64,000 bases of DNA from Streptomyces canus (GCF_001514145.1 NZ_KQ948656.1:310001-374000), one strand, 5' to 3'; positions 27,534 through 36,956 are shown, numbered from the stretch's first letter. Notes: generated by a model not told the origin, from the letters alone. A program made the numbers and translations.

Positions 27534-28328
27534 TCACCCGGAGCGCAAGTCCGCCACATACGGCGCGTGGGCCAACAGCCCGCCGTCCACGCGCAGGGTG
27601 TGCCCGGTGACGAACGCCGACTCGTCCGAGGCGAGGAAGACGACCGCCGACGCGACGTCCTCCGGGCAGCCCAGGCGCGGGGTGAGGTGGTGGCGCAGCA
27701 TCGCCTCCCGGATCGCCCCGTGCGCCGAACCGGAGCTGGCCGGCGTGACGATGAACCCGGGTGCGATGGCGTTGCAGCGCACGCCCTGCTTGCCGTACTG
27801 GGTGGCGACGTACTGGGTGAGGTTGATGAGCGCGGCCTTCGAGGCGCCGTACGCCGGATTGCGCAGGTCGCCCGAAAGCCCGGACCCGGACGAGGTGTTG
27901 ATGATGGAGCCGCCGCCGCGGGAGATCATGTGCGGGACGGCGGCCTGGATGGCGACCATGGTCCCGCGCAGGTTGATGCGCATCGTGTCGTCCCAGACCG
28001 CCGGGTCGGCCTCCACGACGGCGAGGTCCTGACGGGCGGCCAGGTGGGTGGCCGCCGCGTTGTTGTGCAGGACGTCGAGACCTCCGTACGTCTCGACCGC
28101 CGCGGCCACCATGGCCCGCACGCTCTCGATGTCGCCGAGGTCGACCGGGACCGCCGTCGCGGAGCCGCCGGCGGCGCGGATCTCCTCCGTCACCGCCTTG
28201 GCGCCGTCGAGGTTCAGGTCGGCGACCACCGTGTGTGCGCCCTCGGCCGCGACGCGACGCGCGGTGGCGGCGCCGATGCCCGACGCGGCCCCGGTGACGA
28301 CGGCGATCTTGTCTTCGAGTCGCCCCAT
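27534..28328 (-). CDS. short-chain dehydrogenase/reductase
   Basis: The 264-residue classical SDR has VTGAASGIGAATA (cofactor loop), a variant NNAA motif at the strand-4 position, a Ser-rich SSGSGLSGDLRNPAYGASK stretch with the catalytic YxxxK, and the usual C-terminal GHTLRVDGG. Most likely it oxidises a 3-hydroxyacyl-CoA or alcohol intermediate. GGAAGG precedes the ATG at 28328, which follows the thiolase gene by 16 nt on the same strand. Confidence 0.87.
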   Translation of the reverse strand: MGRLEDKIAVVTGAASGIGAATARRVAAEGAHTVVADLNLDGAKAVTEEIRAAGGSATAVPVDLGDIESVRAMVAAAVETYGGLDVLHNNAAATHLAARQDLAVVEADPAVWDDTMRINLRGTMVAIQAAVPHMISRGGGSIINTSSGSGLSGDLRNPAYGASKAALINLTQYVATQYGKQGVRCNAIAPGFIVTPASSGSAHGAIREAMLRHHLTPRLGCPEDVASAVVFLASDESAFVTGHTLRVDGGLLAHAPYVADLRSG

Positions 28329-28344
28329 GGTCGAAACACCTTCC

Positions 28345-29553
28345 CTATGCGGTGAGTTGACTGCCGACGACCGACACGAACGAGACACACTCGCCGGGTC
28401 CGCCGCCGAGGTTGTGGGTCAGCGCGAGCGAGCGTCCCTCGGCCACGGACTTCACCGTCCGTTCGGCCGGTGCCTCGCCGCGCAGTTGCAGCCAGGCCTC
28501 GAACATCATGCGCAGGCCGGAGGCGCCGATGGGGTGGCCGAAGGCCTTCAGGCCGCCGTCCGGGTTGACCGGCAGTGAGCCGTCCAGGTCGAACGCCCCG
28601 CTGGTGACGTCCTTCCAGCCCTGACCGCGCTCGGCGAAGCCCAGGTCCTCCATCAGCACCAACTCGGTGGGCGTGAAGCAGTCGTGGACCTCGGCGAGGG
28701 CGAGTTCGGCGCGCGGGTCGGTGATGCCCGCCTGCCGGTAGGCCTCCTGTGCGGAGGCGACGACCTCGGGGAAGGTGGTGAAGTCGTACTCCGGGTCGAG
28801 GAGCCCGTCCGCCGGGCCGGCGACGAAGGACAGTGCCTTCACGAAGATCGGCTTGTCGGTGTACTTGTAGGCGTCCTCGGCGCGTACGACGATCGCCGCC
28901 GCCGAACCGTCCGAGACGCCCGAGCAGTCGAACACGCCGAGCATGCCCGCGACGATCGGGGCCGACCGGATGCGCTCCAGCGGCACTTCCTTGCGAAACT
29001 GCGCACGGGGGTTGCGGGCCCCGTTGACGTGGTTCTTCCAGGCGATGCGGGTGATGACGTCCTTCATGTCCTCCTCCGCCAGGCCGTACTTGGCGGCGTA
29101 CGCGGGGGCCAGGAGGGAGAAGTTCGCCGGGGCGGTGATCTCCCCGCGGCTGTCGTCGCCCGCGCCCGGGATGACGGTGCCGGACAGCCCGGACATGCCG
29201 GAGTCCTTGAGCTTCTCCACGCCGACGGCCATCGCCACGTCGTACGCCCCGGAGGCGACGGCGTAACAGGCGTTGCGCAGCGCCTCCGAGCCGGTCGCGC
29301 ACATGTTCTCGACGCGGGTGACCGGCTTGTTGGGCAGGTGGAGCGCCCGGCTCAGGGTCAGCCCGGACACACCGGACGCCTGGGTGCCGAACCAGTACGC
29401 GTCGATGTCGTCGAGGGTGATGCCGGCCGAGGTGACCGCCTCGCCGACGGCATCGATCAGCAGGTCGTCCGCCGAGCGGGTCCAGTGCTCGCCGAAGGGC
29501 GTGCAGCCCATGCCGACGATCGCGACCCGGTCCCGTATTCCGTGCGAGCCCAT
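28345..29553 (-). CDS. SCPx/lipid-transfer-type thiolase
   Basis: This 402-residue protein belongs to the thiolase superfamily branch that includes SCP-x thiolases and Ltp aldolases. It has a Cys in ENMCATGSEALRNA and HPIGASGLRM near the end. Its start codon overlaps the stop of the HMG-CoA-synthase/DUF35 gene (TGATG), so the two products are probably made in equal amounts and may form a complex. Known Ltp proteins need a DUF35 partner for retro-aldol cleavage of beta-hydroxyacyl-CoA; thiolytic cleavage is the alternative. Confidence 0.85.
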   Translation of the reverse strand: MGSHGIRDRVAIVGMGCTPFGEHWTRSADDLLIDAVGEAVTSAGITLDDIDAYWFGTQASGVSGLTLSRALHLPNKPVTRVENMCATGSEALRNACYAVASGAYDVAMAVGVEKLKDSGMSGLSGTVIPGAGDDSRGEITAPANFSLLAPAYAAKYGLAEEDMKDVITRIAWKNHVNGARNPRAQFRKEVPLERIRSAPIVAGMLGVFDCSGVSDGSAAAIVVRAEDAYKYTDKPIFVKALSFVAGPADGLLDPEYDFTTFPEVVASAQEAYRQAGITDPRAELALAEVHDCFTPTELVLMEDLGFAERGQGWKDVTSGAFDLDGSLPVNPDGGLKAFGHPIGASGLRMMFEAWLQLRGEAPAERTVKSVAEGRSLALTHNLGGGPGECVSFVSVVGSQLTA

Positions 29554-30989
29554 CAGTGTGTCCCCTCGGTCTCGCCCGTGCGCACCGGCCGGGCCTTCCA
29601 GAAGTAGTTGTGGACGCCGGACGCCGTGACCGTGCGCCGGAACGTCATCTCCACCCGGGCCCCGATGACGGCGTCCGCCTCGGTGGCGTCGGTCAGCTGG
29701 CAGCGGAACCGGCCGCCGCCGTCGTAGTCGACGACCACGACGAGCATCGGCGGACTCGGCGTTGCCGCCAGGCGGTCGACGGTGAACGTGGCGACCGTGC
29801 CGCGCACATGCGCCATCGGCTCGTCGGTCATGGCGTCGACGCTCCGGCAGGAGGTGCACACCCGGTCCGGCGGCAGATGCCGGGTGGCGCACTTCTCGCA
29901 ACGGGAGGCGACGAAGCCGTACTTCCATCCGGTGCGCCGGTGTGCGGGCGGGGCATAGGGCGGCTCGGGGTCCGGCCGGCGGGGTGGTTCGCGGTCGAGG
30001 AGACCGCGCCAGGACAGATACGTGGCGTACGGCATCGGGGCGCTGCCCTGGGCGATCTGCGCGGCGACCGGGCGGGCCGCCCGGTGCGCGGGGAGCGCGT
30101 CGGTGGTGCGCAGCAGGAGGACTCCGGCGCCGTCGCCGAGCACCAGCAGGGCGATGAGCTCGCCGGGCCGGGCCCGGTCGAGGACGTCGGCGAGGAGCAG
30201 TCCGGGCTGGGCGGTGCCGGCGTTGCCGATCGCTCCGGCCAGGTCCGGGGTCACCGCCTCGGGCCGGACCCCGGCTGTGCGCCGGACCGCCGCACACGCG
30301 CGCGTGTGCAGGCCCGCGACCACGAAGTGGTCGATCGAGCCGATGTCGACCGCCGCATGGTCGAGGGCCGCGGTGAGCGCCTTGTCCGCGAGGGACACGT
30401 AGATCTCCTCGGCGAAGCGCTCCTCCCAGACCCGGGAGACGGGCGTGCCCGGCAGCCGCCAGCGGTCGAGGATCTCGTCGCTGACCGTGTCGTGGGCGAG
30501 CAGCTCCGCGATGACCGGGGCCCCGTTGCGGTGTCCGCCGAAGACGAACGCCGCCGCGCCGTCGCCGCCCGCGACCTCGTCGCTGCCGCCGGGCAGGCCG
30601 GTGCGCAGGTCGGACAGGACCGTGAGGGTCGGGACAGGGGACCGGGCGGCCGTGACCAGGGCGCCGAGGCCGGAGCGCACGGAGCCGGCCATGTCGGCGG
30701 CGAGCACGTGCCGGTCGAGACCGAGCGCGGCGTGGACGGCGGTGGCGTTGGTCTTGTCGAGGTAGGCGGGTGCGGCGGTGGCGAGGAAGAGCTGGCTGAC
30801 GCGGGAGCGCAGGCCGTCGCGGTCCAGGGCGCCGCGGGCCGCCTCGACGGCCATGGACGTGGTGTCCTCGTCGTAGCCCGCGACCGCGCGGGTTCCCTTG
30901 CCTCCCTTGCCGCCCAGGGCGGCTGCGACATCCGTCCTCGCGAGGCGGTGGTACGGCACGTAGGCGCCGTATGCGATCAGTCCGGCCAT
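29553..30989 (-). CDS. HMG-CoA synthase-like protein fused to DUF35 (zinc ribbon/OB fold)
   Basis: The 478-residue protein joins an N-terminal thiolase-fold domain resembling 3-hydroxy-3-methylglutaryl-CoA synthase (IAYGAYVPYHRL start) to a C-terminal DUF35 unit with two CxxC pairs (CEKCATRHLPPDRVCTSC) and an OB fold. At the position where HMG-CoA synthase carries its nucleophilic Cys this protein reads DMAGSVRSGLGAL, and there is no Cys in the first 200 residues. It is therefore unlikely to act as a normal synthase and may be a partner or scaffold. GGAGG precedes ATG 30989, 1 nt after the upstream stop. Confidence 0.8.
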   Translation of the reverse strand: MAGLIAYGAYVPYHRLARTDVAAALGGKGGKGTRAVAGYDEDTTSMAVEAARGALDRDGLRSRVSQLFLATAAPAYLDKTNATAVHAALGLDRHVLAADMAGSVRSGLGALVTAARSPVPTLTVLSDLRTGLPGGSDEVAGGDGAAAFVFGGHRNGAPVIAELLAHDTVSDEILDRWRLPGTPVSRVWEERFAEEIYVSLADKALTAALDHAAVDIGSIDHFVVAGLHTRACAAVRRTAGVRPEAVTPDLAGAIGNAGTAQPGLLLADVLDRARPGELIALLVLGDGAGVLLLRTTDALPAHRAARPVAAQIAQGSAPMPYATYLSWRGLLDREPPRRPDPEPPYAPPAHRRTGWKYGFVASRCEKCATRHLPPDRVCTSCRSVDAMTDEPMAHVRGTVATFTVDRLAATPSPPMLVVVVDYDGGGRFRCQLTDATEADAVIGARVEMTFRRTVTASGVHNYFWKARPVRTGETEGTH

Positions 30990-30990
30990 G

Positions 30991-32241
30991 TCAGCGTCCT
31001 CCATGAGCGTGGGTTGCGTCGGTCGGCCGTTCGAAGACCGCGGCCAGGCCCTGGCCCCCGCCGAGGCACATGGTCTCCAGGCCGTAGCGGGCCTGACGGC
31101 GGTCCAGTTCGCGCAGCAGGGTGGCGAGGATGCGGCCGCCGGTGGCGCCGACGGGGTGGCCCAGCGAGATGCCGGAGCCGTTGACGTTGAACCGCTCGAA
31201 GTCGGTCTCGGTCAGGCCCCATTCACGCGTGCAGGCCAGGACCTGGGCGGCGAAGGCCTCGTTGAGTTCGATCAGGTCGATGTCGGCGAGCTTCAGCCCG
31301 GCTCGCTCCAGGGCCCGCGCGGTGGCGGGTACGGGGCCGATGCCCATCGTCTCGGGTGGTACGCCCACGACGGCCCAGGAGACCAGGCGGCCGAGCGGGC
31401 GCAGGCCGAGTTCGGCGGCGCGCTCGGGGTGGGTCACGACGCACAGCGCGGCGCCGTCGTTCTGGCCGCTGGCGTTGCCGGCCGTGACGGTCGCCTCGGG
31501 GTCCTGGCGGCCTAGCACGGGGCGCAGCGACGCGAGCTTCTCCAACGACGAGCCGGGGCGCGGGTGTTCGTCGGTGTCGACGACCGTCTCACCCTTGCGG
31601 CTGCGTACGGTGACCGGCACGATCTCGTCGGTGAACCGGCCCTCCCGCTGGGCCGCGACGGCCTTCTCGTGCGAGCGCAGGGCGAGTTGGTCCTGCTCCT
31701 CGCGGGGAACGGCGTACTCGCGGCGCAGGTTCTCGGCGGTCTCCAGCATGCCGCCCGGGACAGGGTGGTTGGCGCCCCCGGAGGTGACCCGGCCGCGGGC
31801 CAGGCGGTCGTGCAGGGTGGTGCCCGCCCCGCGTACCCCCCAGCGGACGTCGGTGGTGTAGAACTCGGCCTGGCTCATGGACTCGACGCCCCCGGCCAGC
31901 ACGAGGTCGCTCGCACCGGTCTGCACCTGCATGGCCGCGGTGATGATCGCCTGCAGTCCGGAGCCGCAGCGCCGGTCGATCTGCAGTCCCGGCACCTCCA
32001 CGGGCAGACCGGCGTCCAGCGCGGCCACGCGGCCGATGGCCGGGGCCTCGCCGTTGGGATAGCACTGGCCCAGCAGGACGTCGTCCACGGCCGCGGGCGG
32101 TATGCCGGTGCGTTCCAGTACGGCGCGTACGACCGTGGCGGCGAGTTCGGCCGCCGTCACGTCGCGGAAGACGCCGCCGTAGCCGCCGACGGGGGTACGC
32201 AGGGGTTCGCAGATCACCGCGTCACGCAGGAGGGCGGGCAT
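30991..32241 (-). CDS. acetyl-CoA acetyltransferase (thiolase)
   Basis: A 416-residue canonical thiolase. The catalytic Cys is in IDRRCGSGLQAI, followed by NEAFA, GHPVGATGGRI and the C-terminal CLGGGQG with the second Cys. It should cleave 3-ketoacyl-CoA thiolytically, the last step of beta-oxidation. The start ATG at 32241 has AAAGG upstream. It is the second gene of the minus-strand operon behind the FabG-like dehydrogenase. Confidence 0.92.
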   Translation of the reverse strand: MPALLRDAVICEPLRTPVGGYGGVFRDVTAAELAATVVRAVLERTGIPPAAVDDVLLGQCYPNGEAPAIGRVAALDAGLPVEVPGLQIDRRCGSGLQAIITAAMQVQTGASDLVLAGGVESMSQAEFYTTDVRWGVRGAGTTLHDRLARGRVTSGGANHPVPGGMLETAENLRREYAVPREEQDQLALRSHEKAVAAQREGRFTDEIVPVTVRSRKGETVVDTDEHPRPGSSLEKLASLRPVLGRQDPEATVTAGNASGQNDGAALCVVTHPERAAELGLRPLGRLVSWAVVGVPPETMGIGPVPATARALERAGLKLADIDLIELNEAFAAQVLACTREWGLTETDFERFNVNGSGISLGHPVGATGGRILATLLRELDRRQARYGLETMCLGGGQGLAAVFERPTDATHAHGGR

Positions 32242-32264
32242 CAGCACTTGCCTTTCATGAGGGG

Positions 32265-33011
32265 TCACATGTACCGGCCGCCGGTCACCTCGACCACGGC
32301 TCCGGTGACGTAGCTCGCCAGGCCGGAGGCGAGGAAGAGGACGACCTGGGCGACCTCGGCGGGCTCTCCGGCACGTCCCATGGGGATCTCCGCGAGCTTC
32401 GCGTCCCAGGCGGCCGGAGGCATCGCCTCGGTCATGGCGGTGCGGATCAGGCCGGGCTGGACGGCGTTGACGCGGATCCCGGCCCGGGCGAGTTCCTTGG
32501 CGGAGGCCTTGGTGAGACCGACGAGTCCGGCCTTGGCCGCGCTGTAGTTGGTCTGGCCGAAGTTGCCGACCTTGCCGGCGATGGAGGAGATGTTGACGAT
32601 GCTGCCGCCCTGTCCGTGCGCGCGCATCGCCTCCGCGGCGTACCGGGTGCCGTTCCACGCGCCGGTCAGGTGCACGTCGACGACGGCGCGGAAGTCGGCG
32701 AGAGCCATCTTGCGCAGGGTCGCGTCCCGGGTGATCCCGGCGTTGTTGACCATGACGCCGACCGGTCCGAAGCTGTCGGCGCAGTGGGCGACGAGGGCGG
32801 CGACCTCGTCCTCGTCGGTGACGTCACAGCGCAGCGAGGTGGCCGCCACGCCCTTCTTGGCGAGGCGTTCGGCGGCTTCCGCCGCCGCGTCCTCGTTGAT
32901 GTCGCCGAGGACGACGGACGCCCCCTCGGCGCCGAGGACTCCGGCGATCTCGAAGCCGATGCCCTGTGCGCCGCCGGTGATCACCGCGTTGCGGCCGTCC
33001 AGCAGTCCCAT
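32265..33011 (-). CDS. FabG-like 3-oxoacyl reductase / 3-hydroxyacyl-CoA dehydrogenase
   Basis: A 248-residue SDR with [39 protein letters not shown] (catalytic Ser, Tyr, Lys) and the C-terminal [14 protein letters not shown]. It looks like FabG-type enzymes that act on 3-oxo or 3-hydroxyacyl thioesters. It is the first gene of the operon running to the amine oxidase and is divergent from the acyl-CoA dehydrogenase gene, with an AT-rich dyad (33046-33060) between them. Confidence 0.9.
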   Translation of the reverse strand: MGLLDGRNAVITGGAQGIGFEIAGVLGAEGASVVLGDINEDAAAEAAERLAKKGVAATSLRCDVTDEDEVAALVAHCADSFGPVGVMVNNAGITRDATLRKMALADFRAVVDVHLTGAWNGTRYAAEAMRAHGQGGSIVNISSIAGKVGNFGQTNYSAAKAGLVGLTKASAKELARAGIRVNAVQPGLIRTAMTEAMPPAAWDAKLAEIPMGRAGEPAEVAQVVLFLASGLASYVTGAVVEVTGGRYM

Positions 33012-33045
33012 GTCAGCCCGCCCTGGCTCGACGCTATTCCTCTCA

Positions 33046-33060
33046 AATAGATAACCTATT
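33046..33060. promoter_or_regulatory. AT-rich dyad in the SDR / acyl-CoA dehydrogenase divergent promoter
   Basis: AATAGATAACCTATT has 5-bp inverted arms in a region unusually AT-rich for this genome. It lies between two divergent catabolic genes and shares ATAGAT with the palindrome at 44081-44097. It may be an operator of the same GntR regulator or simply promoter DNA. Confidence 0.4.
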
Positions 33061-33124
33061 ATGCTGAAACAATCAATACAGCGACGGAGCTGTGCGCACG
33101 GGACCGGACGAGGAGAGTACGCAG

Positions 33125-34351
33125 GTGGACATCAGCTATCCCCCCGAGACCGAGGCGTTCCGCACCGAGGTCAGGGCATTCCTCGCCGAGACACTGCCGC
33201 CGGGCTGGAAGGGCATCGGCGCCCTCGACGAGGAGGCGGCCTGGGCCTTCGCCCGGGACTGGCGCCGTCTGCTGGCCGAGCGCCGCCACCTCTCGCTGAC
33301 CTGGCCCGAACAGTACGGCGGCCGGGGACTGACCAAGCTCCACCAGGTGGTGCTGATGGAGGAACTCGCGCTGGCCGGTGTACCGTTCGGGCTGCCGCAG
33401 GACACCTTCGGCGTGAAGATGCTGGCCAACACGCTGCTGCGCTGGGGCACGGACGAGCAGAAGGCCCACTTCCTCCCCCGCATCCTCAGCGGCGAGGACA
33501 CCTGGTGCCAGGGGTACTCGGAACCGGACGCGGGCTCCGACCTCGCCTCCCTGCGGACGCGCGCGGTGCGCGACGGCGAGGAGTGGGTGATCGACGGCCA
33601 GAAGGTGTGGACCTCCGGCGCCCACCACAGCGACTGGATCTTCGTCCTGGCCCGTACGAACCCGGACGCCTCCAGACACCGCGGCATCTCCTTCCTGCTC
33701 GTCCCCCTCGACCAGCCCGGCGTCGAGGTGCGGCCCTTCCGCATGATGAGCGGACAGCTGCACTTCAACGAGGTCTTCTTCAACGGCGCCCGCACCCGCG
33801 CCGATCTCGTCGTGGGCGGCGTCGACAACGGCTGGACCGTCGCCCAGAGCCTGCTCGGCGTGGAGCGCGGGGAGGAGGCGGCGACCAACCCGATCCTCTT
33901 CAAGGCGGAGGTGGAACGCCTCGTCGAGCTGGCGCGGCTGTACGGCAAGGACCAGGACCCGGTGATCCGGCAGCGCATCGCCTGGTGCTGGTCCAAGGTC
34001 GAGATCATGCGCTATCTCGGCTACCGGATCCTCACCGGCTGGCTCAAGGGCACCGAGCCCGGCCCCGAGTCGTCCATCGCCAAGCTGTACTGGAGCGAGT
34101 ACCACACCAAGGTCACCGACCTCGCGATGGACATCATGGGCCTGCACGGCCAGGTGCCGGTCGGCCGCCCGCCCCTGCGCACCTACCGGACCGACGACCC
34201 CGGCGCCGCGAACTCCTCGGCGTCCTGGTCGACGACCTACCTGATCGCCCGCTCCGGCACCATCTACGCGGGGACCTCGCAGGTGCAGCGGAACATCCTC
34301 GCGGAGAAGGTGCTGGGGCTGCCGCGCGAGCCGAGGGCAGCGGCGGGCTAG
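33125..34351 (+). CDS. acyl-CoA dehydrogenase
   Basis: The 408-residue flavoprotein has the acyl-CoA dehydrogenase signature [16 protein letters not shown], the [14 protein letters not shown] strand and a C-terminal helix with [22 protein letters not shown]. It introduces the alpha-beta double bond in an acyl-CoA. GTG at 33125 has GGAGA at good spacing; an ATG in frame at 33092 is upstream of that site. The C-terminal TSQVQ position is where many members carry the catalytic base (TSEIQ in short-chain enzymes), so the base may come from another position as in long-chain enzymes. Confidence 0.9.
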   Translation: MDISYPPETEAFRTEVRAFLAETLPPGWKGIGALDEEAAWAFARDWRRLLAERRHLSLTWPEQYGGRGLTKLHQVVLMEELALAGVPFGLPQDTFGVKMLANTLLRWGTDEQKAHFLPRILSGEDTWCQGYSEPDAGSDLASLRTRAVRDGEEWVIDGQKVWTSGAHHSDWIFVLARTNPDASRHRGISFLLVPLDQPGVEVRPFRMMSGQLHFNEVFFNGARTRADLVVGGVDNGWTVAQSLLGVERGEEAATNPILFKAEVERLVELARLYGKDQDPVIRQRIAWCWSKVEIMRYLGYRILTGWLKGTEPGPESSIAKLYWSEYHTKVTDLAMDIMGLHGQVPVGRPPLRTYRTDDPGAANSSASWSTTYLIARSGTIYAGTSQVQRNILAEKVLGLPREPRAAAG

Positions 34352-34481
34352 AACCCGGCCGGGGAAGTGCTTGGGAGCCGGGGCAAGCGGAGCGTGGTGG
34401 GCCGGATCATCATGCCCATTGGGCCCCCGGCCGCAGTGGGACTATCGTCGGGATCCTGGGGCCAGACGATGGAGGACGGCC

Positions 34482-34742
34482 GTGATGCCGCAGGACGAGG
34501 CCGTGATCGGCTGCACGGGGAAGCTGCTCATCGGAACCCGCGGATCCGCGGGCCCCGGCGAGATCCTCGTGCGGGTCAGAGGCGGCTCGGAGACCTTCCT
34601 CGCCTGGTCCGAGGATCCCCTGCCCACCGGAGCGACCGTGCTCGTGATCGAGTCGCGTGGATGCCGCGCGGTCGGCGTCATCGAGTGGGCGGATCCATTG
34701 GACGCGCTCGCGGTGAACCCGCCGGCGCCGGCTGAGGAGTAA
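34482..34742 (+). CDS. NfeD-like OB-fold protein
   Basis: This 86-residue protein resembles the soluble C-terminal domain of NfeD partners of flotillins: a short beta-barrel with GKLLIGTRGSAGPGEILVRVRGG and a middle PTGATVLVIESRG, the part NfeD proteins keep most. No membrane segment is visible. GGAGG precedes GTG 34482 (ATG 34485 is also possible). Its stop is 2 nt before the flotillin gene, so the two are coupled as in other NfeD-flotillin pairs. Confidence 0.7.
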   Translation: MMPQDEAVIGCTGKLLIGTRGSAGPGEILVRVRGGSETFLAWSEDPLPTGATVLVIESRGCRAVGVIEWADPLDALAVNPPAPAEE

Positions 34743-34744
34743 CC

Positions 34745-35944
34745 ATGTTCGGATACCGGGTTCCCGCTCCCGACGAGGCGATGCTGATCTCGGGGGGACG
34801 GCGGGGACTGGGGGGCGCGCCGTTCCGAGTGGTGACGGGGCACGGCAAGTTCGTGCTCCCGATCTTCCGCAAGACCCGTTTCCTCACCCTGTCGATGTGC
34901 GAGTCCGAGGTGACCGAGACCTGTGTGACCAGGCAGGGCATCGCGTTGCACGTCCGCGCGGTCATCGCCTTCAAGGTCGGCAACGACCACGAGAGCATCA
35001 TCAACGCGGGCCAGCGGTTCCTCTCCGACCAGGACCAGATGTCGGTGCTGACGGGCCGGATCTTCGCCGGTCACCTGCGGGCCATCATCGGCTCGATGAC
35101 GGTCGAGGAGATCGTCACCGAGCGGCAGAAGCTCGCCGCGGAGGTCCTGGACACCTCGAAGACCGAGATGGCGAAGATCGGCCTGATCGTGGACTCGCTG
35201 CAGATCCAGTCGATCGACGACGGCGACACCGGCTACATCGACGCGATGTCCGCCCCGCACAAGGCGGCCATCCAGCGGCAGGCCCAGATCGCCCAGGCCC
35301 AGGCCACCCAGGCCTCGGTCGAGGCGGAGCAGGTCGCGGCCCGCAACCAGGCCGAGTACGCCCGGCAGACCGCCGTGGTCAAGGCGGAGTACTCGGCCGA
35401 GGTGGACCGCGCCCAGGCGAGGGCCGCGCAGGCAGGGCCGCTGGCGCAGGCCCACGCCCAGCAGGAGGTCCTGGACGCCCAGACGGAGCTGGCCCTGCGC
35501 CAGGCCAAGCTGCGCCAGCAGCAACTGGTGGCGGAGATCGTGAAGCCCGCCGAGGCCGAGGCCGAGCGCATCAGGGTGCTCGCCGCCGCCGAGGCACAGC
35601 GGATGAAGATCCAGGCGGAGGCCGCGGCCTCCTACGACCGGGTCGCGCTCGACCGGATGCTGATCGACCAGCTCCCGCAGATCGTGAAGGAGGCCGCGGG
35701 CGGCCTCGCAGGCGCCAATGTAAACGTCCTCAACGGTGCCGACGGGCTCGGCGAGATCGCCGCCGGTCTGGTGTCCCAGGGCCTGACGATCCTCGACTCG
35801 GTCCGGCAGAACCTGAACGGCCAGGACGCCTCCGACGGCCGCCGTCCGCCGGAGAGCAGCGGCAATGCCAGCGGCAACGGCCTGCTCCAGTTGCACTCGC
35901 GCAAGGACGGCAAGGGGGACGACGGCCCGGTCGATGTCGACTGA
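34745..35944 (+). CDS. flotillin-like SPFH protein
   Basis: A 399-residue SPFH/flotillin protein. The N-terminal PHB/SPFH domain (about 1-160, MFGYRVPAPDEAMLISGG) is followed by a long Ala/Glu/Gln-rich coiled coil (about 165-310) and a Gly-rich oligomerisation tail. Flotillins organise membrane microdomains. No clear N-terminal transmembrane segment is present, so attachment to the membrane may need NfeD or a hairpin. GAGGAG overlaps the upstream stop codon. Confidence 0.87.
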   Translation: MFGYRVPAPDEAMLISGGRRGLGGAPFRVVTGHGKFVLPIFRKTRFLTLSMCESEVTETCVTRQGIALHVRAVIAFKVGNDHESIINAGQRFLSDQDQMSVLTGRIFAGHLRAIIGSMTVEEIVTERQKLAAEVLDTSKTEMAKIGLIVDSLQIQSIDDGDTGYIDAMSAPHKAAIQRQAQIAQAQATQASVEAEQVAARNQAEYARQTAVVKAEYSAEVDRAQARAAQAGPLAQAHAQQEVLDAQTELALRQAKLRQQQLVAEIVKPAEAEAERIRVLAAAEAQRMKIQAEAAASYDRVALDRMLIDQLPQIVKEAAGGLAGANVNVLNGADGLGEIAAGLVSQGLTILDSVRQNLNGQDASDGRRPPESSGNASGNGLLQLHSRKDGKGDDGPVDVD

Positions 35945-35968
35945 GCGGGTTCCCTTGACCAGAAGCCC

Positions 35969-36928
35969 CTAGCGGGGCCTGGGCAGGATGCGCCCTTGCA
36001 GGCCCCAGGCGGGGTCGATGGGGACGCCGAGACGGTCCAGGACGGTCGGGGCCAGGTCGACGAGGCGCGGGGTGTCGAGCAGGGTGCCGCCGGGCACGCC
36101 GGGTTCGGCGAGGATGACGAAGACCTCTCGCTCGGCACGGGTGTCGCCGCCGTGGCCTCCGGTGTCGAGGTGGCCGTGGTCCGTGGTGACGAGCACGGTC
36201 CAGTGCTCGTCGGCGCGGCGTGGCTGGGAGCGCCGGGCGGCGATCACGTCCAACAGCCGCCCGAGGTGGGCGTCCTGGGAGCGGAGGGCGTGGTCGTAGG
36301 CGGGGCTGAGGGGGCCCGTGGCATGGCCGGCTTCGTCGGCGGCGCCGAAGTACACGAACACGGCGTCCGGGTCGCCGTCCGTGAGCCATTGTGCGGCGGT
36401 GTCGGCGACGAGGCGGTCCGCGGCTCCGTAGCCCTCTGCCTCGCCGTCGTGGAGTACCCGCCTGTGGATGGCGGGGCCGAGGGTGCCGCGGTCGATCAGT
36501 TCGGGCCACGACACCACGGCCGCGGTGCGCAGACCCGGCCGGGCGGTGACGGCGCGGCTGAGGAAGTCGGGGTAGCGGGAGTAGTCGGCGCCGATGAAGT
36601 CGTTGCCGGTCACGCCGTGGCGGTCGGGCCACACCCCGGTCAGCACGCTCGACCAGCCGGGTCCGGAGTCGGTGTAGGCCATGCTGGTCGACGGCCCGTC
36701 CTCCGCCTGCCCGTCCACCTCGCCGTAGGGCAGCAGACTGGTGCCGTGCGAGCCAGCGGCAATCATGCCGTGCAACACGGGCGCCTTGAACGGCGAGCGT
36801 GTGAGCCGGTCGAAGCGCACCCCGTCCAGGCCCACCACGAGCACCTTGCCGCGCTTCACGCCGTCCGCCGTCCCCTCCTCAGCGTGCTCACCGGGCCCCG
36901 GCTGCCCCGGCGGATCGACATCCGTCAT
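35969..36928 (-). CDS. alkaline phosphatase-superfamily phosphodiesterase
   Basis: The 319-residue protein is of the type I phosphodiesterase/nucleotide pyrophosphatase family: metal-binding VVGLDGVRFDRL, the nucleophile region TDSGPGWSSVLTGVWPDRHGV, and TTDHGHLDTGGHGG with metal-binding Asp and His. No signal peptide is evident, so it probably acts in the cytoplasm. It lies 28 nt downstream of the second sugar permease gene on the same strand, suggesting that the imported compound contains a phosphate ester or pyrophosphate. Confidence 0.85.
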   Translation of the reverse strand: MTDVDPPGQPGPGEHAEEGTADGVKRGKVLVVGLDGVRFDRLTRSPFKAPVLHGMIAAGSHGTSLLPYGEVDGQAEDGPSTSMAYTDSGPGWSSVLTGVWPDRHGVTGNDFIGADYSRYPDFLSRAVTARPGLRTAAVVSWPELIDRGTLGPAIHRRVLHDGEAEGYGAADRLVADTAAQWLTDGDPDAVFVYFGAADEAGHATGPLSPAYDHALRSQDAHLGRLLDVIAARRSQPRRADEHWTVLVTTDHGHLDTGGHGGDTRAEREVFVILAEPGVPGGTLLDTPRLVDLAPTVLDRLGVPIDPAWGLQGRILPRPR

Positions 36929-36956
36929 TTCTCACCTCTCTCGATGCCTCGACGGC

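Noticed and set aside
29556..31184. A 542-codon plus-strand frame opposite the HMG-CoA synthase-like gene
   Set aside because: It is low-complexity shadow coding antisense to conserved zinc-ribbon and thiolase-fold motifs.
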